Assembly (NCBI GenBank): GCA_943789025.1
Contig: CALSSN010000019.1
Location: 1-64,000, forward strand
Direction: 5' to 3'
From: an uncultured Verrucomicrobiales bacterium
Lineage (GTDB): Bacteria; Verrucomicrobiota; Verrucomicrobiia; Verrucomicrobiales; DEV007
DNA length: 64,000 nt
The translations under genes were made by a program, and so were the position numbers. This document shows positions 9,326 to 18,208 of this stretch, piece after piece (within the stretch, counting starts at the first letter, position 1; each line of letters starts with the position of its first letter). The notes beneath the pieces were generated by a model, which made no database searches, was not told the DNA's origin, and worked only from the letters and a program-made list of their open reading frames with translations.

Positions 9326-10441
9326 TTATGGGACAGCGGGGATGCCGGGGTCGGAGACCTCGATCCCGTGGGCCTCACCGACCTCCGGGCAGGTCAACCT
9401 GCCATCGATACAGTTGATACCGCCGACCAGCTCGGGATGGCGGGCGCAGGCGTTCTCAAGGCTGTGGCTGGCCAGCAGCTGCAGGTAGGGGAGGGTCACG
9501 TTGGTCAGCGCTTGAGTTGAGGTGCGTGCATAGGCGCCGGGCATGTTGGCGACGCAGTAATGGATGACCCCTTCCTCGGTAAAAATAGGATTCTCATGGG
9601 TGGTCGGCCGCGTTGTCTCGAGGCAGCCTCCCTGGTCGACAGCGATGTCCACCGCGACCGTGCCTGGCCGCATGAGCTGGAGCATGTCGCGGGTGACGAG
9701 CTTTGGTGCCCTGGCTCCGGGGACGAGGACCGCTCCGACGAGCAGGTCGGTGCTGGGTAGCAGGTCGAGCAGGGCAGCCTCGCTCGAGTAAACGGTGCGC
9801 GCCGCGGGCATAGCGGTGTCAAGCCAGGTCATCCTTTCGGAGCTGAGCTCGAGGATGGTGGTTTCGGCTCCGACCCCGGTGGCCACTTTCGCTGCGTTGA
9901 CCCCACAGGTGCCGCCGCCGATAATGGTGACACGGCCGGGGAGAACGCCGGGAACCCCCCCGAGCAGAGTGCCGCGTCCTCCCTCGTGTTTCGCGAGGTA
10001 ATAGGCGCCGACGAGAACGCTCATACGGCCAGCGACTTCGCTCATAGGCTCAAGAAGGGGGAGGCGTGGTCCGACCTCGATGGTTTCGTAGGCAATCGCT
10101 GTGACTCCGGTGGCGACGAGAGTCTCTGTCAGGTCCTTGTTGGCAGCGAGATGGAGGTAGGTGAAAAGAGTCTGCCCTTTGCCAAGCATGGCGATCTCGC
10201 TTGGCTGTGGTTCTTTGACCTTGATCACCACATCGGCGCGCTCAAAAACAGTTCTGGCATCGGGCGCGATTTCGGCTCCCGCACGTTCGTATTCCGCGTC
10301 TTCGTAATCGGCTCCGGACCCAGCTCCTTTTTCGATGAGAACCCGGACCCCATTTCGCGTGAGTTGGCGGGATCCGGATGGTGTCAGGGCGACGCGATTT
10401 TCTTGTTTTTTGATTTCACGGGGACAGCCAACAATTTGCAT
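9326..10441 (-). CDS. ald: Alanine dehydrogenase
   Basis: Catalyses reversible NAD-dependent deamination of L-alanine to pyruvate and ammonia. The 371 aa length is exactly family-typical. The substrate-binding N-terminal part has CPREIKKQENRVALTPSG with Arg and Lys in the expected places, then KVKEPQ and LFTYLHLA. The NAD domain carries IIGGGTCGVNAAKVA. The C-terminal VDIAVDQGGCLETTRPTTH and NMPGAYARTSTQALTN are hallmarks of alanine dehydrogenase rather than transhydrogenase. Convergent with the preceding oxidoreductase gene. Confidence 0.96.
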   Translation of the reverse strand: MQIVGCPREIKKQENRVALTPSGSRQLTRNGVRVLIEKGAGSGADYEDAEYERAGAEIAPDARTVFERADVVIKVKEPQPSEIAMLGKGQTLFTYLHLAANKDLTETLVATGVTAIAYETIEVGPRLPLLEPMSEVAGRMSVLVGAYYLAKHEGGRGTLLGGVPGVLPGRVTIIGGGTCGVNAAKVATGVGAETTILELSSERMTWLDTAMPAARTVYSSEAALLDLLPSTDLLVGAVLVPGARAPKLVTRDMLQLMRPGTVAVDIAVDQGGCLETTRPTTHENPIFTEEGVIHYCVANMPGAYARTSTQALTNVTLPYLQLLASHSLENACARHPELVGGINCIDGRLTCPEVGEAHGIEVSDPGIPAVP

Positions 10442-10548
10442 GGCTTAATCATGCCGTGATCCTTGTCCCCGGCCAATGGAATTCCACTCGAGTTAGTGAT
10501 GGCGCAAAAAAAGCTGGCGGTTGAGCGATAGGCGCAGGATGAAAGGGT

Positions 10549-12204
10549 GTGCTTTTTCTCTGTGATTCTACATTCCGAAAAGCGATTCCCATCTGGGTGA
10601 TCGTCGTGCTCTCTGTTTGTTTGTGGGGAGGTGAATATCTTCGACGAGACCTGTGGGCGCCCGACGAGGCGCGCTACGCCTACATTGCTCGGGAGATGCT
10701 TGAGACGGGCGAGTTTCTTGTTCCGCACCGCCACGGAGAATACTACGCGCACAAGCCTCCTCTGATGTTCTGGCTGATTGCTGCTGGATCGAAGCTGACC
10801 GGTGGGATCGGTCCGATCGCCACACGCCTGCCGAGTTTTTTCGGTGCCCTGCTCAGTCTTTGGGCGATCTCCAGGCTGGCCCTGCGATGGGGAGGGGCAG
10901 CAGCATCGTGGCGGGCTCCGCTTATTTTGATGACCTGTGCTCTCTTCTGGGCAAAAGGAGGCATGGGGCAGATTGATTCGCTCCTTGGTGGGCTGGAGAT
11001 GGTGGCCTTGCTCCTGCTTTTTACCATTCCACTGCGCGGCGAGGACGGTAGAGGTGCGGAAATTCCGCAAGCTGCAGTGGCCTGGCGGATGGGGGTTGCT
11101 TGCTTCTGCATGGGACTGGCGATTCTGGCTAAGGGCCCTGTCGGTCTTTTAGTTCCAGTCGTGGCCTTTATCGCGGGTAGTTTGGCCGCAGGAGAAGGCC
11201 GACGTCTAGCCACCTGGCACTGGCTCTGGGCCATTCCTCTGGCCCTCGCTCTCCCTGGTCTCTGGCTTTTGCTGGTGGTGAAGAATGGACCGCCTGAGGG
11301 CTATCTCGATGAACTTCTCTTTAAGCAGAATGTGGGACGTGCCGCCGGAGATTTCGGGCATAAAAACCCGTTCTATTTCTTTTTTCTCAGCTATCCCGGT
11401 GAACTCCTCCCGTGGTCACTGTTTTTACCTGCAGCTTTCCTGAGCCTGAAGAAAACGGGTGGTGAGGTGTGGCGCACCGGGCGACGCCTGATCGGTTGGG
11501 TGCTGGGCGTGATTGTATTTTTCAGCCTTTCTCCCAGCAAGCGTGATCTCTATATCCTCGTCGCGTTCCCTGCAGGGGCACTCTTTCTCGCGATGGCCTG
11601 GGAGCATCTTGTGCAAACAACGCGACGCTGGGAAATCCGAGCGACCGTCCTGCTTTTGGGTCTGGTTGGGATCGGTTGCTCCGGTGTCGCGGTCTATGGC
11701 TGGCTCCGGCCTGGTGCTATCCCGATGCAGGTGGCCTGGTTACTGCCGAGTGCTCTGATTACTTTGACCTCGGCAGGTTGGCTGTTGCGGTGCGCTGGTG
11801 GATGGAGTCGTGGCAATGTATCAGGAGCATGGTTCAGAGGACTTTGGGTGGGCCTCTTTCTCCTCTTTATTTCTGTGGGGGCAGCGGTTTTTCCTGCCTT
11901 GAACTCGGTAAAAGCGCCTGGTTTTCTTCGCGAAGTCGCCGAGGAAAATATCCCTGAGGACGGACAACTCTTCATTTTTCAGATAAAGGGGGAAATTTTT
12001 GCGCTTTATGCGGAACGTCCCGGTCGCTATTTTTCCGGCCCGAAAAAACTGACCCGTGCCATGGACGCGCAAGGTCGGGGAGTCGTGATTCTTCGTGAGT
12101 CGTATTGGGACAGATTACCTCCAAATCTCCAGCAAAGAATGCATGGACGTCATCGGTTCCGAGTCGGGAGTAAGGAAATGCTCTGGTGCCCATTCGGCCC
12201 GTAA
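10549..12204 (+). CDS. ArnT-like GT-C (family 39) membrane glycosyltransferase
   Basis: Polytopic transferase with about ten or more membrane helices. The first periplasmic loop carries the GT-C acidic motif in LWAPDEARYAYIAREM, and the KPPLMFWLIA segment follows. Members of this family move a sugar from a polyprenyl-phosphate donor to lipid A, protein or another acceptor on the periplasmic face. The C-terminal soluble part (about residues 440-551) resembles the usual extracytoplasmic domain. The frame opens with GTG at 10549; a start further in is possible. No lipid A genes are adjacent, so the acceptor is unknown. Confidence 0.85.
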   Translation: MLFLCDSTFRKAIPIWVIVVLSVCLWGGEYLRRDLWAPDEARYAYIAREMLETGEFLVPHRHGEYYAHKPPLMFWLIAAGSKLTGGIGPIATRLPSFFGALLSLWAISRLALRWGGAAASWRAPLILMTCALFWAKGGMGQIDSLLGGLEMVALLLLFTIPLRGEDGRGAEIPQAAVAWRMGVACFCMGLAILAKGPVGLLVPVVAFIAGSLAAGEGRRLATWHWLWAIPLALALPGLWLLLVVKNGPPEGYLDELLFKQNVGRAAGDFGHKNPFYFFFLSYPGELLPWSLFLPAAFLSLKKTGGEVWRTGRRLIGWVLGVIVFFSLSPSKRDLYILVAFPAGALFLAMAWEHLVQTTRRWEIRATVLLLGLVGIGCSGVAVYGWLRPGAIPMQVAWLLPSALITLTSAGWLLRCAGGWSRGNVSGAWFRGLWVGLFLLFISVGAAVFPALNSVKAPGFLREVAEENIPEDGQLFIFQIKGEIFALYAERPGRYFSGPKKLTRAMDAQGRGVVILRESYWDRLPPNLQQRMHGRHRFRVGSKEMLWCPFGP

Positions 12205-12354
12205 CGTCGACCTTTTCTGCTTGGCGCTTTGAGGAGATCAAAGCGGTCGTGAGGAGGTGAAGTGACATCGCAAAAAAAAGTCACTGACGATCTGGCTGGC
12301 AAACAAGGAAACGACAATCAAAGAAGGCTTCAGATTGCGTAAGAGGCAACCTTT

Positions 12355-14466
12355 TCAGTCTTCGCTCCATCCATAACGTTGGATGCTCAGGATGCGAATA
12401 AACGGCTGGTTATTTGAGCCACGAGCCCACTGTAATTGGACGACAGGATGTCCTCGATAGCCCCATGGGATCTCATTTTCGAGTTCTCTGGCAATGTCTG
12501 ATTCTCTGTCTACAAAGGCAAAAGTTTGACTGTTGGGAACCGGAGCTTCGATAAAAAAGCTAATGCGGGAGTCGAGATCCGGCATGTCATTAGCCAGATA
12601 GTGTTTCCGGCGCATGTAGACATGGAAACTTTCTGGTTCCTCTTTCCAGCCAGAAATAAATTTGGCGAGAAGAGCATCGTGAAACTCCGCAAAAATTCTC
12701 CAGTCGACTTTAAATTCCCCATTTTCTTCGGCGACGATCACCGGGAATCCACGAGGTATTTTGCTTGTCCTCACTGAGAAAATAGCGAACTGAAGGTTGG
12801 AGTCGAGCTTTGTTTCCACGGTGGCCAGGTGAATGCTTTGAGGGCTAATGCGTTCGGTTTCTCGATTCGCGTAGTAGTTACGGATGCGAGCCTTTTCCAT
12901 CGAGCCTTTTAATGTCAGAGGAATTCGGTCTAGCCATGACTCTGCAGCAAGATATCTCTGGAGGACGGCCAGAGCCGAAAGAGCCTTACTTCGATCGTTG
13001 GCAGACATTCCATCCATTGCCTTGAGGTCAATTCTCACGGCAATAGCTTGGGGTTTTTGCGCTTCCTCCGGGGTGGCCGGTTGCTTCGGCGAGAGCGGCG
13101 CTTTTTCCTCGTTATATCTGATAGCACGCATGACGGTTTCTGGGGCAGGTAATGGCGGAACAAAGGTTGCCTCGTCAGACTTGCCGGGTGCCATGTCTGA
13201 GATGAAATTTGGAGATTCGAAGCCGATAAGCTGGTCATCATCCGGGACAGTTTTTGCAGGGGAGGCTTCTTTAGAAGAAATCTTTGGGCGGGGAGATGGC
13301 GAAGCAGGTTTTTTGGTGGCGCTGGGTGGCTCCGATAGAAATGGCGCGGGAACCTTCTCGAGATCAGGATTTCCCTCTGTTTTTCCTGGTCGTGAGGCGG
13401 ATTTTCTGGACAAAAGAGGTTGATCAGAAGTGGCTTTTTGCGGTGGGGATCCGCTTCGTTGGGTGGGGAATGGACTTGCCTTCTTCAACACCGATCCGAT
13501 GGCAGCAGGGTCGCCTCGGCGGTCCGCTTCCTGCTTAGAAAGCGATGGTAATGGCGTCCTTTCCAGTGTCTCAAGAAGATGGCTCGGGGGCTTCTCGTCA
13601 CTCTTCCAGAAAATGAAAGTTGCCACGGTGGCCGTGATCAGGCAGGCGTTAAGAAAGAGGCTGATGATGAGAGCCTTGGATCTGGGTTGCTTGGAAAGAT
13701 TACGGGAAGAATAGCTCTCGGGATACTGCCCACTCCAGGCTGGGAAGATCGTTTGGTCGATGGCCTCTTCTTTCGAGGCAGGGTCGGAAACCCTCTGTCC
13801 AGAGCTTGGTGTTTTCGGAAGACCTCCCGGGAGGGTTACTGAGTTGCCGGCTGCCTGCGTCCCGATGAGAGAGGCAGGTGTTGCTCGGGGATGAAAAGAG
13901 GGCTGGCCAAGCAAAGTGTTGGCCTCTCCTGGTTGGGGCGATGCTGCGGCGGCGGCTTGTTCAGCGGGCGCTTGGAAGGGTTTCGGGGCAGGAGATGGGA
14001 ACCCATGGGCAGGGAAGTCATCAGGCAGTGGTGGTGCGGCGGCGGCTTTAGGAGGGTTGGGCGCGGATTGGAGTGTGTCTCCGCCTCCTTGAGATGGGGG
14101 CTGTGAACCCATCGGATGCGCAGGGGCCGGGAGAGGGGTTGCAGGTAAGCCCGCCTGCTCTGGTTTCGGAGAAGGCGCAGGCTTTAATCTGGGTGGCAGC
14201 CCGGAGCGGCTTTTCCCGTATACTTGCTTTTGGGTCGAGACAGGTGTGCCAGAGGCGTGAGGTGGCAGCGATGCGCCGGGTGGTAGTTGGGGCGCGGAAA
14301 AGAAATCTTCTTCGAGGTTTTGATCAATGGGTGTCGGGAGCGTTTGGTTGGCAGAGATGGTCCTGCCGCAATAAGGACACGGTCCGCTTACCTCAGCCAT
14401 GTGAGCAGGGACGCTGAGATTTCCTCTGCAGTGGGGGCAAGTAAAGTGAATCGGCTTCAAGGTCAT
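12355..14466 (-). CDS. Hypothetical zinc-ribbon, Pro-rich, single-helix membrane protein
   Basis: Not recognised as a named family. ATG 14466 puts a double CxxC zinc ribbon at the very N-terminus (CPHCRG about residue 10 and CPYCG about residue 30). A Pro/Ala/Ser-rich region of about 200 residues follows. Then comes one transmembrane helix (ALIISLFLNACLITATVATF, roughly residue 270), a second Lys/Ser/Pro-rich spacer, and a folded C-terminal domain of about 210 residues ending RYGWSED. The order suggests a cytoplasmic zinc ribbon and a periplasmic C-terminal domain. An upstream extension to 14640 would add 58 residues of unlikely composition. It is divergent from a sigma-54 type regulator 240 bp away. 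Confidence 0.7.
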   Translation of the reverse strand: MTLKPIHFTCPHCRGNLSVPAHMAEVSGPCPYCGRTISANQTLPTPIDQNLEEDFFSAPQLPPGASLPPHASGTPVSTQKQVYGKSRSGLPPRLKPAPSPKPEQAGLPATPLPAPAHPMGSQPPSQGGGDTLQSAPNPPKAAAAPPLPDDFPAHGFPSPAPKPFQAPAEQAAAAASPQPGEANTLLGQPSFHPRATPASLIGTQAAGNSVTLPGGLPKTPSSGQRVSDPASKEEAIDQTIFPAWSGQYPESYSSRNLSKQPRSKALIISLFLNACLITATVATFIFWKSDEKPPSHLLETLERTPLPSLSKQEADRRGDPAAIGSVLKKASPFPTQRSGSPPQKATSDQPLLSRKSASRPGKTEGNPDLEKVPAPFLSEPPSATKKPASPSPRPKISSKEASPAKTVPDDDQLIGFESPNFISDMAPGKSDEATFVPPLPAPETVMRAIRYNEEKAPLSPKQPATPEEAQKPQAIAVRIDLKAMDGMSANDRSKALSALAVLQRYLAAESWLDRIPLTLKGSMEKARIRNYYANRETERISPQSIHLATVETKLDSNLQFAIFSVRTSKIPRGFPVIVAEENGEFKVDWRIFAEFHDALLAKFISGWKEEPESFHVYMRRKHYLANDMPDLDSRISFFIEAPVPNSQTFAFVDRESDIARELENEIPWGYRGHPVVQLQWARGSNNQPFIRILSIQRYGWSED

Positions 14467-14705
14467 TCCGGTCGAAGGGTAGGAACAGGACGATGGTGAC
14501 TGGCGGGTGCCGGGGAACCAAAAAACAGTTGGAATTATTCGAGGGCGATCAAGAAGTAAAAAATGGTGGGTTCCTTTGACAGGCTGCAATCGCGTGATTC
14601 GGGTGTGAAATATCTTGCCTGAATCACGAGTGAGGGGCACGCTCTGCGCCTGGGGCGCATTCCGGGACAGTTCGGCATGCGATTAGGATTCATGTTTGAG
14701 GATTG

Positions 14706-16076
14706 ATGTCAGCGGAGAAAGAAATATTCAGGGTTGTTGCCATTGATCCAGATGAGGATTTACTCGATTGGATCGCGAAGCATCTGGCGGCGCCAGATGT
14801 GGAAGTGAGGACTTTCTCTGATGCGAAGAAAGCATTGTCTTTTTGCCTCAAGCAAGAACCGGATCTCACCGTCGCTGAGATGGGCGCGGATGCTCTGGGA
14901 GGTCTTGAGATGCTCCGTCAGCTTCGTCAGCAGCAGCCCCATGCCCTGGTCATCCTGATGGCTGCCTTCCCTCCGCCAAATGCCGTCATTGAGGCAATGA
15001 AGTGGGGAGCTCATGAGTTTCTTAAGAAAGAGAAGCTCCATTTTGAGTTGAAACGAACGGTAGAGGGGGCTCTGCGGGTGCGTGAGGAAATTCGTCGGGG
15101 ACCTGCCTCTTTGCCTTCTTCCGGGTTGGTTTTGGCGGAAGGCTCCATCATTGGCAGCTCGCCTTCCATGCAGGAGGTCTTCAAGCTGGTAGGGAGAGTC
15201 TCTCGAGGGGATGCGCCAGTTCTTATCACTGGGGAAAGTGGATCAGGTAAAGAGGTGGTGGCTCGAACTATTCACCAGTTTTCGCTGCGCGGGAAGCGTG
15301 AGTTTGTCGCCATGAACTGCGCCGCGATACCGGATAACCTGTTAGAGTCAGAACTTTTTGGCCATGAGAAAGGAGCTTTTACGGGAGCCAGTTCAAAGCG
15401 GGTGGGCCGCTTTGAACAGTGTGACGGAGGGACGCTGTTCCTCGACGAGATCGGCGATATGCCAATCCAGACGCAAAGTAAGATACTGAGGGTCTTGCAG
15501 GAGGGCGAATTTTCAAGGGTAGGAGGCAACGAAACGCTGCGCGGCGATGTGCGAGTGCTTGCGGCGACCAACAAAGATCTGGAAGATGAGGTAGCGACCG
15601 GGCGCTTTCGAGAGGATCTTTTTTATCGCTTGAATGTGGTGCGGATTCACATTCCGCCGCTCCGCGAACGGGTTGAGGATATTCCGGCGCTGGCAGACTT
15701 TTTCCTGCGCCGGGCCGCTGTAGAAAAGCGAGTGCCTCTTCTCAGATTGACCGATGCGTCCAGAGAGGTGCTTTGTTCATACGACTGGCCCGGGAATGTG
15801 CGCGAACTGGAAAACACTCTTTATCGTGCTTGTGCGCTGGCAAATACGAGCGTCCTTCTTCCTCAGGACATCCCGTTACAAACCACGGGAACAGGGAAAA
15901 GCGAGGAAGCGCTGACTGTGCTGGCACTTCAAGCGGAGAGGGAGGGAACTGGGTTGCTTGATTTCCTGGAAACAGAAGCAGTTCGGTATGTCCGAGCTGT
16001 TTCCGTCGATGACTCCGCGGCTGCTGCAACCCTTGGCATTTCGTTGGCAGCTCTGAAGAAGCGGTCGGAATCCTGA
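14706..16076 (+). CDS. Sigma-54-dependent transcriptional activator with degenerate receiver domain
   Basis: NtrC-type layout: receiver (about residues 8-125), AAA+ central domain (about 150-375) and a short Fis-like helix-turn-helix. The AAA+ part has GESGSGKE (Walker A), the sigma-54 contact loop GAFTGA, LFLDEIGD (Walker B), arginine fingers in FREDLFYRLNV and YDWPGNVRELEN. In the receiver the phospho-acceptor Asp position is Glu58 (PDLTVAE), and the switch Thr/Ser position appears to be Ala86, while the acidic pair (DPDED) and Lys107 or Lys108 remain. It may therefore act without phosphorylation. GAGGA lies just upstream of ATG 14706. No histidine kinase is adjacent. Confidence 0.92.
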   Translation: MSAEKEIFRVVAIDPDEDLLDWIAKHLAAPDVEVRTFSDAKKALSFCLKQEPDLTVAEMGADALGGLEMLRQLRQQQPHALVILMAAFPPPNAVIEAMKWGAHEFLKKEKLHFELKRTVEGALRVREEIRRGPASLPSSGLVLAEGSIIGSSPSMQEVFKLVGRVSRGDAPVLITGESGSGKEVVARTIHQFSLRGKREFVAMNCAAIPDNLLESELFGHEKGAFTGASSKRVGRFEQCDGGTLFLDEIGDMPIQTQSKILRVLQEGEFSRVGGNETLRGDVRVLAATNKDLEDEVATGRFREDLFYRLNVVRIHIPPLRERVEDIPALADFFLRRAAVEKRVPLLRLTDASREVLCSYDWPGNVRELENTLYRACALANTSVLLPQDIPLQTTGTGKSEEALTVLALQAEREGTGLLDFLETEAVRYVRAVSVDDSAAAATLGISLAALKKRSES

Positions 16077-16120
16077 TCGTGGCTTGCTACAGCCGGATGT
16101 GATTGGCGGCGCCCACCTAC

Positions 16121-17443
16121 CTATTGCGGGTCGAGGGTCTCGATCCTGAACAGGGCTGGCTTGTCGAGAATGCAGGAAAGTTGGGCGATTGCGTCGCGTG
16201 CAGCGACGGCATCCCCGTAGCGCGCTTCATGCAGCGTAAGAATGAGTTGCGCAGTCTGTGGGTCCTGACCCTGACCTTCGTCGGGCTGGAGGACTGAGAT
16301 GATGCCAATCTGGTGATCAGCCAGAAGTCCCGCGATTTGGGCGAGAACCCCGGGTCGGGCTTCAGCTTCCAGGCGCAGGTAGTAACGGGAGGTGGTATCT
16401 TCAATGGCGACCGGCTTGCCATAGATCCCGTGAGGAACAAACGAGCTTCTTGGTTTGCTTCCCGCGATTGCCATGGCGGCATCTGCCAGGTCGCTGATGA
16501 CCGAGCTTGAGGTGGGGTTCTGTCCTGCACCACTGCCGTAGAAAAGGGTCTCTCCGACGATATCTCCGTGAACTGCAATCGCGTTAAATACACCATGAAC
16601 CGAGGCGAGAATGTGATCGAGGGGAATCAAGGATGGTTGAGTGCGCACTTCGATCGACCCGTCATCGTGACCCTTGATCACCGAGAGGAGTTTGATCGAG
16701 TATCCCAGTTTGCTGGCAAATTGCATGTCGATGAGCTCGACGGCTTCAATCCCCTCGACATGCATGGAGTCGCTCGGGAGCCAGCTCCCGTAGGCGAGAG
16801 AAGCGATGATAACGGCTTTGTGCGCCGCATCCATGCCATTGATGTCGAGGGTCGGGTCGGCCTCGGCATAGCCTTTGTCCATCGCCTCTTTGAGTGCTTC
16901 TCCGTAGCTGAGGTCTGCGGTGGCCATCCTGGTAAGAATGTAGTTGCAGGTGCCATTAATGATTCCGTAGGCGCTGACGATGTGATTGCCAACCAGTGAC
17001 TCGAGTAGGGTTTTGATGATGGGGATCCCCCCTGCGACCGCAGCCTCGTAGTGAATGGCCTGACCGGTCTCCTCAACCACTTTGAAGATTTCTGCCCCAT
17101 GCTCGGCGAGCAATGCCTTGTTGCCGGTGACAACGGACTTTCCAGAACGAAGAGCAGCAAGTACGAGGTCTTTCGCTTCCGTGGTTCCTCCGATAAGTTC
17201 GATGATGATATCGATCTCCGGGTCGGCGACGAGATCTTTCCAGTCGTTGACAAAGAGTTGGCGGTCGACCGGGAAGCCGCGATCGCGATCAGGGTTGCGG
17301 ACGGCGATGGCGGTGACGTCAAGAGTGATGCCCAGTCTCCCATGGAGAAGCTCTTTGTTCTGGATGAGGTTTTGAAAAACACCGCCGCCGACGGTGCCAA
17401 GACCGGCGAGGCCGATGCGGACGGTTTTTGCTTGTTCAGACAT
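16121..17443 (-). CDS. hom: Homoserine dehydrogenase
   Basis: Reduces aspartate semialdehyde to homoserine for threonine, methionine and isoleucine synthesis. The NAD(P) domain opens with GLAGLGTVGGGVF. The catalytic domain includes VVTGNKALLAEHG, AAVAGGIPI and the stretch YAEADPTLDINGMDAAHK with the catalytic Lys and metal-site residues. The C-terminal approximately 80 residues form an ACT domain (VLAQIAGLLADHQIGIISVLQ), consistent with threonine feedback. 440 aa is normal for the monofunctional enzyme. Neighbours are unrelated. Confidence 0.96.
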   Translation of the reverse strand: MSEQAKTVRIGLAGLGTVGGGVFQNLIQNKELLHGRLGITLDVTAIAVRNPDRDRGFPVDRQLFVNDWKDLVADPEIDIIIELIGGTTEAKDLVLAALRSGKSVVTGNKALLAEHGAEIFKVVEETGQAIHYEAAVAGGIPIIKTLLESLVGNHIVSAYGIINGTCNYILTRMATADLSYGEALKEAMDKGYAEADPTLDINGMDAAHKAVIIASLAYGSWLPSDSMHVEGIEAVELIDMQFASKLGYSIKLLSVIKGHDDGSIEVRTQPSLIPLDHILASVHGVFNAIAVHGDIVGETLFYGSGAGQNPTSSSVISDLADAAMAIAGSKPRSSFVPHGIYGKPVAIEDTTSRYYLRLEAEARPGVLAQIAGLLADHQIGIISVLQPDEGQGQDPQTAQLILTLHEARYGDAVAARDAIAQLSCILDKPALFRIETLDPQ

Positions 17444-17504
17444 CCTTTTCTATTGGCGGAAATCTAGTGTTCTCCCAGCCCGCGTGCAAGCTGGCCTCCT
17501 GTTT

Positions 17505-17951
17505 TCAGGGAAGTGCTTGCAGGAGAACCCACCCGCAGATGCTGCTACGAATTGTCCAGAGCAGCGTTCTGATCCAGTTGAATCGGACGAGTTCTCTCAC
17601 AATCTGTCCGTTATAGCGTGTCTGGATGAGGATCTGGTGGCGCGGAATCTGATAGTGGAAAGTGATGAACCAGCTTCCAGCGAGAAGAAGCATGCCGACC
17701 CCAGCGACCCCCATCGGAAGGTAGTCTGGTCGGACGTCACGCAGGATCAGTAAAAACCCTGTGGTAAACTCAAGGAGCATCAGGGGCATCACGATCCGTC
17801 TCGTGCGCCGGCTATTGTGAATGAAATAGGTGTCCTCCTGATCGACGTGATGCATCAGGGGGTAGTGCACGATCTGCACGAACCAGACGATCCCGCACAT
17901 GGCGAGAGTAGCCAGGCAGTGGGTGATGAAGATGAGGTCGGAAGGGATCAC
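17505..17951 (-). CDS. Small four-helix integral membrane protein of unknown function
   Basis: 148 aa with four predicted membrane helices (about residues 5-28, 52-70, 78-98 and 125-145). Polar features are VHYPLMHHVD after helix 1 and FHYQIPRH after helix 3, giving several membrane-proximal histidines. That raises the possibility of metal or heme binding, but no named motif is met. It follows homoserine dehydrogenase in order on the same strand, upstream by about 60 bp. I do not assign a function. Confidence 0.7.
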   Translation of the reverse strand: MIPSDLIFITHCLATLAMCGIVWFVQIVHYPLMHHVDQEDTYFIHNSRRTRRIVMPLMLLEFTTGFLLILRDVRPDYLPMGVAGVGMLLLAGSWFITFHYQIPRHQILIQTRYNGQIVRELVRFNWIRTLLWTIRSSICGWVLLQALP

Positions 17952-18208
17952 GAGGGTGACGGGTTTCGGGAGGGGAGACTCCCGCTTTCTTGAGGTCTGG
18001 TCAATGTAAATGCTGACAATTCCGGGTTGGATATGTCGAAAAGATACCTAAAGGGCCCTTGCCAGCGCAGTTCAGCTGATTTTTGAGGAAAAAGCTCGTG
18101 AGTTTGTGAAAGGGAGGCTTGTCAGCAGGATGCTTAAGTTCTAGATTCACCGCCGCGCGGTGCTAATGGGCAGTCGTCTGGCCAACCGTCGCCTGAAATT
18201 TTTTAAAT

